Assembly: GCA_017590115.1 (NCBI GenBank)
Contig: JAGGNK010010226.1
Coordinates: 4,499,732-4,563,731 of the forward strand
Reading direction: 5' to 3'
Length of the DNA: 64,000 nt
Origin: Montifringilla adamsi
Taxonomy: Eukaryota; Chordata; Aves; Passeriformes; Passeridae
Part shown: piece by piece, positions 38,092 to 49,061 of the stretch
How the letters are laid out: every line of letters starts with the position of its first letter
Numbering within the stretch: the first letter of the stretch is position 1
Translations under genes and position numbers: made by a program
The notes under the pieces: model-generated
Databases searched by the model: none
Seen by the model: the letters and a program-made list of their open reading frames with translations, nothing else
What the model was told of the DNA's origin: nothing

Positions 38092-40227
38092 CAACCCAAA
38101 AATAAAACTACACATGCTACTTACAGGATGGAGGTGACCTGGGTCTCATGCCTAAAGATACCTGCTTAATCTTTTGGAACATCCTGTGGAAAAGATCAAT
38201 TTTCAATTGACAGGAACATTCAGTGTTGCAAACCTCCCTGCTGGCATACAAAACCGAGGTCATTTATTAAAAGGAATATGATGAATGGCAGGGAAGATCC
38301 TTGTAGTTTCATGGATACATACCAAAAAAATCTATCTAATCAAAGACTGCAAATTAACAGCATGTTAAAGCGGGTTGGTTTAGTGTCTGTGGTTACTGAC
38401 GAGTCACCAGATGCTCAAGATCAATAGATGTTTTGCATATTTTAATTATTCTTCTAGGTTTATAACTTAATTACTCTTATGAACTTCAGGTAGCTTTGGC
38501 AGACATAGCTTACCTTGAGTTTTACTGTTGTTTCATTAGCTAAAACAAGGTGCCAGCATGCTAATGTACAGCCATGCTTTTATTTCCAGTTGCTCATCTG
38601 CGGGCTGGCAAATGATACACAGAGATTCCAGTGTGTCTCCCACAACACAAAATTGGGCTTAATTTTCTGAAAAATACAGGAAATATGTTAAACAAAGAAA
38701 ATTATTTTAAAATTTTACATTAATTTTCAGGAACGATGTTTTTAGCTTTGTGGACACTGGCAGGGCCTATAAAGAAAGGTTAGTGAAAATATTTAATGTC
38801 TGATTCAACAAGGTGGGGGGGAAAGAACTACTTGCAACAACTTTACTTGAATTTAAGGAAGGATTAAATTGCATGGGTGGCAATAGAAAGAAAGGAATCT
38901 GCTTTCCATTTAAAGAAAGTGTGTAATTAATGGGTGTCAAATCAATCAGTCAAATTACAGGCCTCTCCTTGTAACCCACTCTCTGGAAGTGAATAATTCC
39001 TTAGGTTGCTGCTGGAGACGTTCCTGGTCATGCTTCTTAAGAATCCCTGGTTCTGCCACCTTCTGCTCTGGCTCTGGTACCACAACCTTTAGTTTCACCC
39101 TATTCCAGTTCTGCCTCCTCCAAATATTTTGTTGTCAAAGAAGTGGAACATGATTTATCTCAGTAATGAGGTAACAAAAAACTTGCTTTGCACTTTTTAA
39201 AGTCTGGATTAAGTCATATGGGAGCATACATGAAATACAGGTTACGAGCAGCTAACATGAAGGAGAAAATTTACTCCTCACAAAACTGTGTACACAACAA
39301 TAAATCCAAATAGAACAGGGTGATTTGTTAAACAGCCACAACCAATAATATAGAACATCAATCTTAAAAGTTCTTTTCATAATTATATTGCACAATAAAT
39401 TACTGGAAATAAGGATTTAGAATTAGGAGAAAAGATGCTAGAGGAAATAAATCAGATCAATGATGGTAAGAAAGAAAATAATGAAAAAAGACTTAGCAAC
39501 TCAGGGTTAAAATACATTTCTCTGTATCTGCACTTCGCAATAAACACTTTAAAATGATTGGTGGGGATGGACATTCTATCAACACCTAAAATACTTAAAA
39601 TTCATAAAAATTCAGTCAATACAGAATGTGAGAAGGACTCATGTGACATCGGCACTGCTGGTGGATTTCCCCCATTCTCATTCATTTTTATAGAAAAATA
39701 GTCTATTTATGTATTTTTGCATGCTACGAATATTCATTTTATTATTACTTATGCCTAATTCCTGCTGCAGTCAGCATTCTCTTTCAGCTGGAACATGACC
39801 TTAGATTCTATATACGTGGATTTCAGAGTTATTTTTGTCAGGATGTTTTTCTGTTAATAAATGACACAAATTTTGCATGTCCTAATTCTTCTAGGTAATT
39901 TTTTAAGCATTCTCTTTACTCTAGATTTGCTGTCATCACAGTGTGAATAACAAACTAAGAATCAGTTGCACTTTTTCTTTTTTGGAGTTTTTTTTAGTTC
40001 AATCTTTTTTTTTTATTCTGGTCCTAGGTTATTGTGTTACCCAACAGTTTTGATATATATCACAAAGTAATTTATATGAAGTACACAGAGCTTCAGAAAC
40101 TAGGGCTTTTTCTGATTTCATGGTTTCAGTGGTGATTGCTAACTCATGGCTTTAACATTCCTTTAGTTGTGCCATCTGATGACTACAAAAAAATCCCTCA
40201 AAATATTCATTAACCAAGCCACACAAT
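37571..40227. other. Unique non-coding DNA
   Basis: No supported gene. A poly(A) run of 28-29 bases lies at 38060-38088. Otherwise single-copy in appearance. Confidence 0.5.
38060..38088. repeat. Poly(A) tract
   Basis: Uninterrupted A run of about 29 bases following GCAGCTGCAGACCT. Confidence 0.95.
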
Positions 40228-40362
40228 ACACCTGTGAAGTAGATTTTTATCACTCATTGGCAGATGGAGAAACAAAGACACAGAAAGGTTCAATGCCTTA
40301 TCAAAGAGCCCAGAGGGTGCCTGTTGCAGAGCTGCAAACCAAACAATTGGAACCCAGATACA
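40228..40362 (-). mobile_element. MIR/CORE-SINE remnant, antisense
   Basis: The plus strand reads as the reverse complement of the MIR core. In order: CACCTGTGAAGTAG, CAGATGGAGAAACAAAGACA, CAGAAAGGTTCAATGCCTTA, AGAGCTGCAAACC, then TGGAACCCAGAT. These match in order and spacing the MIR reverse-complement phrases (CCTGTGAGGTAGG, CAGATGAGGAAACTGAGGCA, CAGAGAGGTTAAGTGACTT, GCAGAGC, GAACCCAGG). This is an ancient amniote SINE and the most easily recognised old repeat in the window. An open frame crossing it (40167-40562) is therefore spurious. Confidence 0.75.
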
Positions 40363-40381
40363 CCAACATTTGGTGCTGCAC

Positions 40382-40388
40382 ATTATTA

Positions 40389-40434
<46 letters not shown>
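40382..40434. repeat. (ATT)n microsatellite
   Basis: About seventeen ATT units with one ATC near the start. Lies 20 bases after the MIR remnant. Likely length-polymorphic. Confidence 0.95.
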
Positions 40435-42899
40435 GCTTTATATCTCAAGTCTTCCAAGTGTCAGACCACAATCCCACAGTAACTCAAAACTCTTCTTCCA
40501 GCATTTCCACTGTCTTCTTTCTGTGGACAACACGCTGTCACTCAGCCATGTGTGACTTCTGACTGCCCTAGAGTCTTGTGTTCTGTTGGACACTTTAGTA
40601 CTAGCTTTCCTATCTTGCCTTCACAGATAGAGTTCTTGTCTAAAGTTTCACCATGTATCAATACCTGCAATCATTTGCCTTTGGTCTTGACAAAGGCAAT
40701 CTCACATAATCAATATTTCTCCAGAAAACATTGCTCAGGAGATCGTTTCTGTAAGCCCTTTGCTTTGTCTTTACCATCTACTCACTGGTTTCCATTTGTT
40801 TTATGTTACAAACATAAGCCCTTGTCTTCATTTCTGAAGTGCCATATAGATTTTTCCTGCATTATCTCTATCAGTCATTGGATACAAAAAGGTCAAATCC
40901 CACCACTTATGAGCCCCTACAAAGGTTGCAGGATGGTAAAAATGGTGTCTAAGCCAGTAGCTTGCTGATACAACTGGTATTCACAAGAAATAAAGGAAAA
41001 TATTATGGTGGTGATGATTACTGACTGAAATCTAACAGCTTTTACCTAGTAATGTTATCCTCCAAATATAAATGATAATGGATTTTAACACTCCTATAAT
41101 CATAGTTTTGAATCAGATTTCAAGGCCATAAAACCCTCTTACTTCCATGCTTGATATCTATCTGTGGAGGTAACTATCTACTCTGAAGCAAAAGTAACAG
41201 AATTGAGGATACAGAGAATAGGAAGAAAGAACTTCTCTACATCTTTGCAACAAAGGGATTTATGAGAAATATTCCTGCTGAAAAGCTGTTCTGATGAATC
41301 CAGAAGGATTTTATTGGTTAAGGCTCTGGTCACTCAAATCACAAACATCTATAATATAGAAAAGAGTCACCTTTCTTCGAAAGGCAAGTGAGACCACACC
41401 AAAGATAATCATCAAAACTGAGTCAAGAAACCATATTCCCTCTTATTTTACTCCAATATGACTTGGGCAAACAAGACACATGTATTAAATAACTCCCTAA
41501 AGAAATGCCAAAATACAAATATTTATATAATTGTCATTGTGTCTTCAGGGATATTTGGTAGTAAGTATTTAAATCAAGATAGATTTCTTTTTTAATACCA
41601 TGACACACAGGAACATAGCAGCAAGTGCTGTTATATGAAAAGAATTTCAGGCTATGAAATAATCCTGTTAATCTGTTATTTCAAAGCAAAATAAAGATTT
41701 AGAAATTCCCTTTATATAAATACTAAATAAAAAGTATTATGCTGCTAACTGTTCTGCTGTTGAAACAGAAGAAAATGCTTTTGGTTGACACTATTCAGTT
41801 GAATTTAGAGAATTTAGTTGAATTTAGATAATTCAAAAGCCTGTCTGAGAAAGAGGTTACAAGAGAATACACAGAAAGGTCTTTCCAAAGTTGGACATTT
41901 TCCCCTTCCTTCTTCATAGTGCAAGACTCACCAATTTCAAGATATTGTCAGTTTAGCATGTTGAGAACCTGGTGGTAATGTGACAAAACCTGAAATTTGA
42001 GATGAATTAAGAATGGAGAATGGGTACAGTGATGGAAATGTGCCCACACCAAAGATGACACCAAGCAGCAGAGACATTTTGACAGCCATGCCTTAGGCCC
42101 CAGTAAATTAAAAAATGAAAAGGATAAGGCACAAAATGATAGAAGAATTTATTTGGTAAATAAATGAGTTAGGAAACCATCAGTTTGCACAAGGTGAGCA
42201 GGAATATTGGGTAAAAAAAAGTTCTATTTTTAAAATTTCAGCTTGGGGGGAAAAGAAAAGCTGCAGTCAGTCAACAATTTTCAGCAGACAACAGTATAAA
42301 GGTAAGATATTCCTTCTTACATGTCTTACATATTATGGGAAAGGGTATGAATGATTTGCAGTCACTAATCAGTCCTGCAATACTTACAACAATCATCAAC
42401 ATGCTCTGCTGGTACCTCTAGTGGGGAAAAGTCTGCCTGCACTCCAGAAATGTAAGGGAGATCAGCAAGGAGATGGTGAGCAAATGCTGTTGAAGGTACA
42501 GGCAGCAGGTTTCCCCTGTGGCACAACCTCCACAGATAGATGTCATTGTCATATTGTTACAATACTTCTTCTTTCTGTATTCTTAGAATGGTATTTACAC
42601 CAGGAACTCTGACTGGCTATTAGGTATTCTTATCAGACATACAATTCTAAATAATGGAGTGTATGTGAGGCAAACTGTTGTTTGGTTTCCATGTGAATTG
42701 CTCTTTTCAATAATTGCAGAAGTCATTTAAACAGTCATTTTATGACAGGGAATCTTTCCTTTCTTTGCCTCTCACCTTCACTTTGGAGAGTCAAAAATAG
42801 AGATGGTCTCAATAGAGATGGTAATCTATAATCCATTTAGGAAATGTGTCCTACTCCTCTGGGAGGATTTGGGCAGGAGACTGAGCCTTTTTATTTTGA
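40435..42899. other. Unique non-coding DNA
   Basis: No gene supported, including the 138-codon frame at 40552-40968, which shows no recognisable domain. A 19-bp tandem pair lies at 41797-41834. Confidence 0.5.
41797..41834 (+). repeat. 19-bp tandem duplication
   Basis: AGTTGAATTTAGAGAATTT is followed directly by AGTTGAATTTAGATAATTC: two units with two differences. Confidence 0.9.
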
Positions 42900-43370
42900 A
42901 GCCTGTTTTAGAGCAGAAGCCTTGTGGGTGTGAAAGCAGATGTGGCCAGCAAAGGAAGCAAGACATCAGTATTGGAGTACGGGTGACAGCAGCATCTGTG
43001 AGAATTTAAAAAAGGAGGGAGAAATCAGCAACAAGCAGGAGAAAGAGCCCAGGAGTTACACAGACCAAGAAGCTTTGCTTTGGAGAGTAGGATCCAAGGT
43101 GTGTGAGGTGATGAGACTGGAAGAAGGATGGCACAGGGAAAGAGGTGGGACTGTAGAAGAAGGACATTTAATTTTATGAGATGATATGAACAGTGGAGTG
43201 GGTGGGAGGGATCAGAACAGACTGGAAAGAGGCAGAAAAGGAGGACGTGGTCACTTGTGGGGAGAAGGAGAAGAACCTAAAAGGTGGGAGAGCTGAGACT
43301 ATAGGAGAGATTCAAAGGAGCAGAAGAGCCTTGGGTGTTATGAAGAAGATGTAAAGTGATTCAAAGCTGG
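42900..43370. other. Purine-biased (A/G-rich) stretch
   Basis: About 470 bases in which the plus strand is strongly enriched in A and G (GGGAGGGATC, GGAGAAGGAGAAGAA, GTGGGAGAGC), with little low-complexity repetition. Two frames overlap it (42803-43009, 42940-43179) without recognisable content. It could be an eroded transposon or a strand-asymmetric transcribed segment; I cannot decide. Confidence 0.4.
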
Positions 43371-43458
43371 GCGATTTAAAATGATGTGGTTGAAGGAACA
43401 CAGAAACATAAACAAAATTATTCCAGGAATAGAGATAATGTAGTCAGCCTTGATATAA

Positions 43459-43501
43459 AAGGGTACATACAAATGCCTATAAGGGTACATACAATGCCTA
43501 C
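43459..43501 (+). repeat. 22-bp tandem duplication
   Basis: The AAGGGTACATAC-AAATGCCTA unit at 43459-43480 is repeated at 43481-43501 with one A lost. Confidence 0.9.
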
Positions 43502-46185
43502 TTGATAATAGGTACAATGATTAATTGAAGGGAATGAAATACAAGGGAAGAGTGATGGACAGAGATAATCCATGGAGTGACAACTTAATACCAGCATTTT
43601 GCCATCTCCTGAGACAGCAGAATCTGAGGAAGTTAAATAAGAAAGAGTTGCAATAACTGAAGTCCTAAAAGCATGTGACCTCAGTCAGTGTTAAAAAAAT
43701 TTTAATATCCTAGCAGTATTTCTTATTTGTCAATTTAAAGGGTGAACATCATTTTTAACCAGGGTTTTTATCATGAAATTAGGTCTCTTAAAATCCTGAG
43801 TGCTCTTGGTCATATTGGATCAGATTGCTGCATAAAAGGAGTTTTAAAGTTGAGGCAGATTTTAATAAATTCAAGCCAATTTCTAACATTTTTTATTAAG
43901 AGGCATTAATTATTAACAACTTCTGTGACATCCATATTTGCACTTTTGCTGAACTACCAAGCTAAATGTTATGAACATTTAACAGTGATAATTGAGGGTT
44001 TTAAAGCTTTAGCATTTGATGCCAAAAACCCATGAATCTGCAAGAGATGACAATTCTTGAACCAAGTACTTCAAGCAGGCTAATATTTCTTTTGAGAAAT
44101 TTTGAGTAATTTTGGAAGAAATTACTTTGTTTTTAAAGACACTGCTATTAGTAGAGCAAACAAGATCCAAAGCAAAAAGGAATTGTGTGCCAGTTACCCG
44201 AGATGTGTTCAAAAGACCTTGTGATCTGAAGTTTCACAAGCTAATGACAGGAGCAACAGAAAATAAAACTAAAAGGAATCTATTACAGACCCTTTGGCAA
44301 ACCTCCCTCATGTGGGAAGTTATTAATGGGATTGAAGTCAAGGAGACATTTCCTACCCAACTGTGCTCATTGCAGGATGACTGCCACAGCCTTACCACTG
44401 GAGCTGTTCCAACTTGACCCTCATGTAAAAATAGAGCATTTTAATAATGTCACAGTGAGCTTCCCAGATCCTTTTAAGAACAGTATCTCTCTTTTCATTT
44501 CTGAAGAGCATCATCAAGCAGGCTCAGAAGTGAGACATCGTGTTCATTAATAGGTTCCACCTTGGCTCCCGTGGAATATGAATCACTGACCTGTTCACAG
44601 GCAGAATTTTCTTTAAGTCAGATGGACAATTATTTTGCTTCATCAAATGAAAAGGTTCTACTTTACAAAGAAGCTAGAATAATGAAATAACCCTTCCCAG
44701 TAGCTTGTAAGGAATTCTTGTATTACTGAAATTAAATACATGGAGAAAGAGTTATAAAATTTGTGGGCAGAAGATGAAGAAAACTAAAGTATAATTTATG
44801 CTGCTTCAGGTTTGGAATTAGAAATAGGTTTTAAGTAAAATAGACTGACTCAAAATTTCTCCCTACAAAAGTTGGAGAAAATGGTTTCTTTCTGTGGGAA
44901 AAACAATAAAGAATGTGTTAAAGGTCTAGAAAATATGTATAAAAAAGGTCTTCATGAAAGAAAATCAGGTAAATTTTTTTAATTATAACACCACATGAGA
45001 TGTGTATTAAAAAACTGGATAATTTCAAAGTTCACTAGTAATTTCTGTGTTATTTCCACAGAATAGCATGGGTAAAAATGTGAAGGGAGAGGCTGACAAC
45101 TGCAACACCAAGAAAATGCTTGTTACATATTCTGACTGTTTAGATTACAGTTGATCAAAAGACAAAAGTCTTTCAAGACACTGTATTCTGATTTCATAAT
45201 GGAGAGAAGGTGTATTGAAACAGAATTGGGACAAATTTCTATTTTTAAACATGGAGTGATAGAAAGATGTTTCTCTCTTTCTTGGTAGCCAGGTGGTAAC
45301 TGAGTGTGTGAGAAATTTCCATTAATCAGCCACCAGAGCCTTAATACAATCTCACCTGTTTCTTGGAATAGCAATTACAAACCAGACCACTGCTGGTTGC
45401 TGCAAACATTCTCTGCTTCGGGGATACATATTGATTACATATTATGATGCACGTTAATTTATGCAGTTAACAGCTACAATTTAATCTTGCATTTCATAGC
45501 TCTCCCTCTACTTTTTCTTTATCCTGAAATGTAGTACATGTCATGATATCAGTTTGCGCTTCAGAAGCAAAGGGAACTTGGTACAAGGAGTTAAATGAAA
45601 ATAAAGAGTTCTAAAGGAATGAGATTATGTATGATGTTTTCTTTTTTAATTTCTTTTTTTCACTACACTCTCTACTAGTCAGCCTTTACTTGTGTTGATG
45701 CTAGTTTTTCTACCCATTGTTTCCTTTTTCAATTGCTGTTTGTATATAGTGCAGTGGGAACATCATTTTCCTTTTCATTTTTTTTTCCTTGTACAAAGAG
45801 CAGTAATTCAGTGGAACTCAGAGATTAGCATGAGGAGCAGAAAATGATCAGTGAAGTACTTTAAAACTCTTTGTAGGAAGAGGAGTATTCTAGTTACAGT
45901 CTCTTAGACAACAAATTGCTAAATTATGCTAAGACTGAATGAAGTTTGAGATCAGAGAGAGTCTGCATTAGCTGATTCTGCAGCCAAAGCAGAAGAAAAC
46001 AATGACCTACACGAAACATACACAAAACATTTTGGTTCCTTTACAGAGAACATGAATTGGCCAATTTAAGCAGAGTTAATTGAGAGTTGAGGTCTAATTC
46101 ATTTCAAGTGGTACTATACAGGATGCGGTAATCTCCTGGCTACTGCCTGTGCATCAAGATTTGTCATAATTAAAGAGATGGAATA
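43502..46185. other. Unique non-coding DNA
   Basis: No gene, RNA gene or recognisable repeat seen. Frames up to 101 codons (44112-44417) carry no known domain. Confidence 0.5.
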
Positions 46186-46210
46186 AAGAAAAATAAATAA
46201 AAAAAAAAGA

Positions 46211-46318
46211 ACAAAGCAAAAAATATTCAAAAAAAACCTCAGTCACGGACTGCGATCTCGTATGCCGTCAAAAAAAAAAAAAAAAAAAAAACAAAGTAAA
46301 AAATATTCAAAAAAAACC
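46211..46318 (+). repeat. 28-bp direct duplication flanking the adapter-like insert
   Basis: ACAAAG-C-AAAAAATATTC followed by A8CC at 46211-46238 recurs at 46291-46318 with a single C-to-T change. The copies are exactly 80 bases apart and enclose the adapter-like sequence and its poly(A). That is what a faulty read merged into the assembly would leave. Confidence 0.9.
46240..46291 (+). other. Illumina adapter contamination (TruSeq-type, index end)
   Basis: CAGTCAC (46240-46246), eight index-like bases (46247-46254), then ATCTCGTATGCCGTC (46255-46269) match the distal TruSeq index adapter in order and at the exact spacing of an 8-base index. A poly(A) run follows (46270-46291), as is common when a read runs past its template. 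The proximal AGATCGGAAGAGC part is absent, and the bases just before CAGTCAC match the adapter only partly. Chance occurrence of both blocks at that spacing is negligible. Not genomic. Confidence 0.87.
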
Positions 46319-46391
46319 CGACCAAACAAACAAAAAACCCTCACACCCAAACACAACAAACTTAAAATAAAGAAAAAAAAAGGAAAAACGA

Positions 46392-47499
46392 CCTGAAAAC
46401 AATGGGTCAAAGTGTGTAAAAAGTGTGAAAATGAACATCTATTTCTCATGCAGCACAGTACCATGCATGTGTGCAAAACTATGGTCCTTTTAAAGCAGGG
46501 ATTTAATTTTCAAGTTCCTTCAGATTACTGAGCTGGTCTAACTTCTACAAGGGTATCCCCCCCAGCAAAAATCATTGTTAAGTTTGTTTCCTCTTTTCAC
46601 ACTCTAACCTCCTTGGGTTTACAGTACTGAGGCATTATGAGATGCTCAGGAAGTGCCTAATTAAAGCGCACCAAATCCATGGAGATCTACGCTTTGGCTT
46701 CATTATGTAGAGATTCTCACTGAATATGCAAACACTATTAAAATTGGGACTTTTGTTCCTGTTTATTGGAAATAACATTTAATATGCAGTAAAACATCTC
46801 AGAGCTCAATATTCCTGATGTAGGGGATGAGAATTTTAAGCATCTTGTTTTTGCTGCCCATGTAGCCACATTTGCAGAAATATAATGGCCTTATGGCACA
46901 ACAGAGAGGTGGAAGATCATATAGGGAATCAGTCTGAACCTAACTCTTAGATATTAAAAAATAAACTTTAGTTGTAATACTAAGTCCTCCTTTTATGATG
47001 TCTGGACTTCCATACTGTGGTGTTCCCATGACACAAACAGTGCATGTTGTAAATTAATTTTGCTCAAGATTGAGAATGGACAGAGTTGGGTGAAATGGAT
47101 TATCTTTCTTTAAAAACACTTCTCAGTTAATGGGAATTAAATAAAAGTGTTTTGGTGAGCCCCTGGATTCTCATTAACCTGAAGTTTACATCTTTTTCAC
47201 TCTTAGTCCCAGGAGACCTCAAGAGATATACTAATTAAAATTGAATTATCTATTCTGAATAGACATCTGAATATCTATTGTTAATAGATGACTATTTTAC
47301 TTCCAAATATATTTTATTTAAATGAAATAAATCAAAGAATACAGCTTACCTATACTGTTGCATGGATGGAAAAGGGTCATTGTTCTGATCACATAAGTAG
47401 TCTCTCATTACTGTATAGAAACTGTATTATATGGGAATTATAGAAACATTTTTCTTTTCATTGATACACTGTGGTGAGGATTTCCCTTGTTCTGTCTTC
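46392..47499. other. Unique non-coding DNA
   Basis: No gene seen. The part around 46620-46800 is free of low-complexity sequence and contains CCTAATTAAAG and ATTATG motifs; it could be a conserved non-coding element, which is unverified. Confidence 0.4.
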
Positions 47500-48030
47500 T
47501 TGGCATTTCTCCAGATTTTTCTGTACCCTTTTGAACCTCCGGGCCTGGAGAAAGCACTGCCAGGAATCTATGTGAAAATGGAACAGCATGAACTGTTTCA
47601 GCAACTTCCTCCTTCTTCTCCCACCCCCACAAGGATTTAAGCTAAAATAAAGCAACTCGACAGGATTTCTCTCCAGCAGAGTTTGGGCTCTGCTTCTTCC
47701 TAGTTTCATATCAAATTTACAGGTCCTGCAGGGAAGAAGGCAAACAGAGAGGTAAAACAAGCAGAGGCAGTGGCTGTGGCAGTCTGACAGTGCAAATACA
47801 CGAGCCAGGCCTGTGAAGCAGCAAAGGCAGCATTTTCCAACTTGTTACCCCAGCGATCAAGTAATAACACACTGCAGCTCAGCCTGCGACTGACAGCTGA
47901 GGAAACAAGCTCCCAGCTGCACGAGACACTGCTAAGGAGCTCTGCCACACCACCATGCTGAGGGACTTCAGCCCTCTGCCTCTGAGTGCCATTTCACACG
48001 GAGAAGGGCTTTTCCCTTTGAGATTCTGCC
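47500..48030. other. GC-richer island in AT-rich DNA
   Basis: Roughly balanced base composition with several CpGs, in contrast to flanks near one-third GC, ending at an ATT microsatellite. Overlapping short frames (47458-47760, 47706-47948, 47955-48155) lie on both strands, none convincing. It could be a regulatory element, an unannotated non-coding exon or an unrecognised repeat. Confidence 0.3.
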
Positions 48031-48033
48031 ATC

Positions 48034-48034
48034 A

Positions 48035-48100
<66 letters not shown>

Positions 48101-48123
48101 GTTGTTGCTGTTGTTATTATTTT
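48034..48123. repeat. (ATT)n microsatellite with a GTT block
   Basis: About twenty-two ATT units, then GTTGTTGCTGTTGTT, then ATTATTTT. The poly-leucine and poly-isoleucine frames across it are artefacts. Second ATT array in 8 kb. Confidence 0.95.
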
Positions 48124-48280
48124 ATGAAGAAACAGGCCTATCAAGAAAATTTTGACACACCTTGAAATGGAAGGCATTAACTAGACAGCTCCTGTAAAGG
48201 GAAACACTATTTTATTTTAAACTGTAAAGCAGCAGGTATTTCCAATAATCTATTCTCTCTTTGTATTTTTATAACATGAC

Positions 48281-48424
48281 CCTGAGACAAGCTCAGTTGG
48301 TTGGAGCATGGTACTAACAATGCCAGGGTTGTGGGTTTGATCCTTGCATGGACCATTCATTTAAGAGTTGGACTTGATGATCCTTCTAGATCCCTTCCAG
48401 CTCACACAATTCTGTGATTCTCTT
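48281..48424 (+). mobile_element. Passerine tRNA-Ile/CR1 SINE (TguSINE1-type)
   Basis: The head (48281-48354) is tRNA-Ile-like: A-box region AGCTCAGTTGGTTGGAGC, anticodon arm GGTACTAACAATGCC, B-box region GGTTTGATCC, and an acceptor-like end GGACCA. From 48366 it continues as a CR1-type 3' tail, GAGTTGGACTTGATGATCC ... TCCCTTCCAGCTC ... ATTCTGTGATTCT, with no poly(A). This head-plus-CR1-tail design is that of the TguSINE1 family of passerine birds, mobilised by CR1 reverse transcriptase. The copy appears full length and moderately diverged. I see no clear target-site duplication. Confidence 0.9.
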
Positions 48425-49009
48425 TACATTAGTGCAAGAGATGCAGAGCAAGTTATAATTATAATTGAATTGTGTCATGTGTGTTTAAAATAATTATAAA
48501 AGCAATGCAACAACAGCAAGGAAATCTTCAATTTCAGAACTGAAACCACATCAAAAAATTTTTTGCTGGTGTAAAGGTGAGATAATGCTTGAGAACAGTT
48601 CTGCTACCCCATGCTTACCTCAATTCTGCTTTGTTTACCCTATAACCAGTCCTGGAGAATTTCACAGAGTTCTGAGTCCTTGAGCTTGCCTGGTTACCTA
48701 CACCTTTTCTCTTCCCTATTAGCGTGAGCTTTACCTGGTACTGGAACCCACTGAACACCACAGCTCTTACCAACAGGACTGAACAGAGAGGATAAAAGAT
48801 AGTTAAGAATTCCTTTGGTTTTCTCTCTGAGCAGAGATATTTACAGAGAAGTACATACAGAGTGTGCAGACATGATGCCATTGGGAGCTGAGGGGCAGGT
48901 AGGACTTTGTAGAACAGCTCTGCTATCTTTGGCTTATATCTCTTCATTTTCAGAAAGGTGTTTGGTTTTTGATTTTTGTGGGTGGTTTTTATGTTTTTCT
49001 TTTCTGTTT

Positions 49010-49017
<8 letters not shown>
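48425..49017. other. Unique non-coding DNA
   Basis: No gene supported. The lysine-rich minus-strand frame that spans part of it (48615-49094) is driven by the adjacent poly(T). Confidence 0.5.

Positions 49018-49059
<42 letters not shown>
48960..49059. repeat. T/G-rich tract ending in a T42 run
   Basis: TTTGG, TTTTTG and GGTGG units lead into an uninterrupted T run of about 42 bases (49018-49059). Probably a minus-strand A-rich tail or slippage-expanded tract; no adjacent retrogene is recognised. Confidence 0.9.

Positions 49060-49061
<2 letters not shown>

Larger units (their letters stand above)
46186..46391. repeat. A-rich tract interrupted by an artefact
   Basis: A-runs broken by AAAG, CAAA and CCC units, similar to the other A/C-rich tracts. 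It contains the adapter-like insert and a duplicated segment described separately, so the genomic length of this tract is unreliable. Confidence 0.8.

Noticed and set aside
40167..40562. 131-codon frame as a protein gene
   Set aside because: It runs through an antisense MIR remnant and then an ATT array (poly-Leu).
46243..46476. 77-codon minus-strand frame at the A-rich tract
   Set aside because: It ends in sequence translated from the sequencing-adapter insert and from poly(A).
47955..48177. Poly-leucine and poly-isoleucine frames
   Set aside because: Products of the ATT microsatellite.
48281..48354. tRNA-Ile gene
   Set aside because: The tRNA-like part continues into a CR1-type tail, the anticodon arm and acceptor are altered, and the whole fits a SINE. 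It is not a functional tRNA gene.
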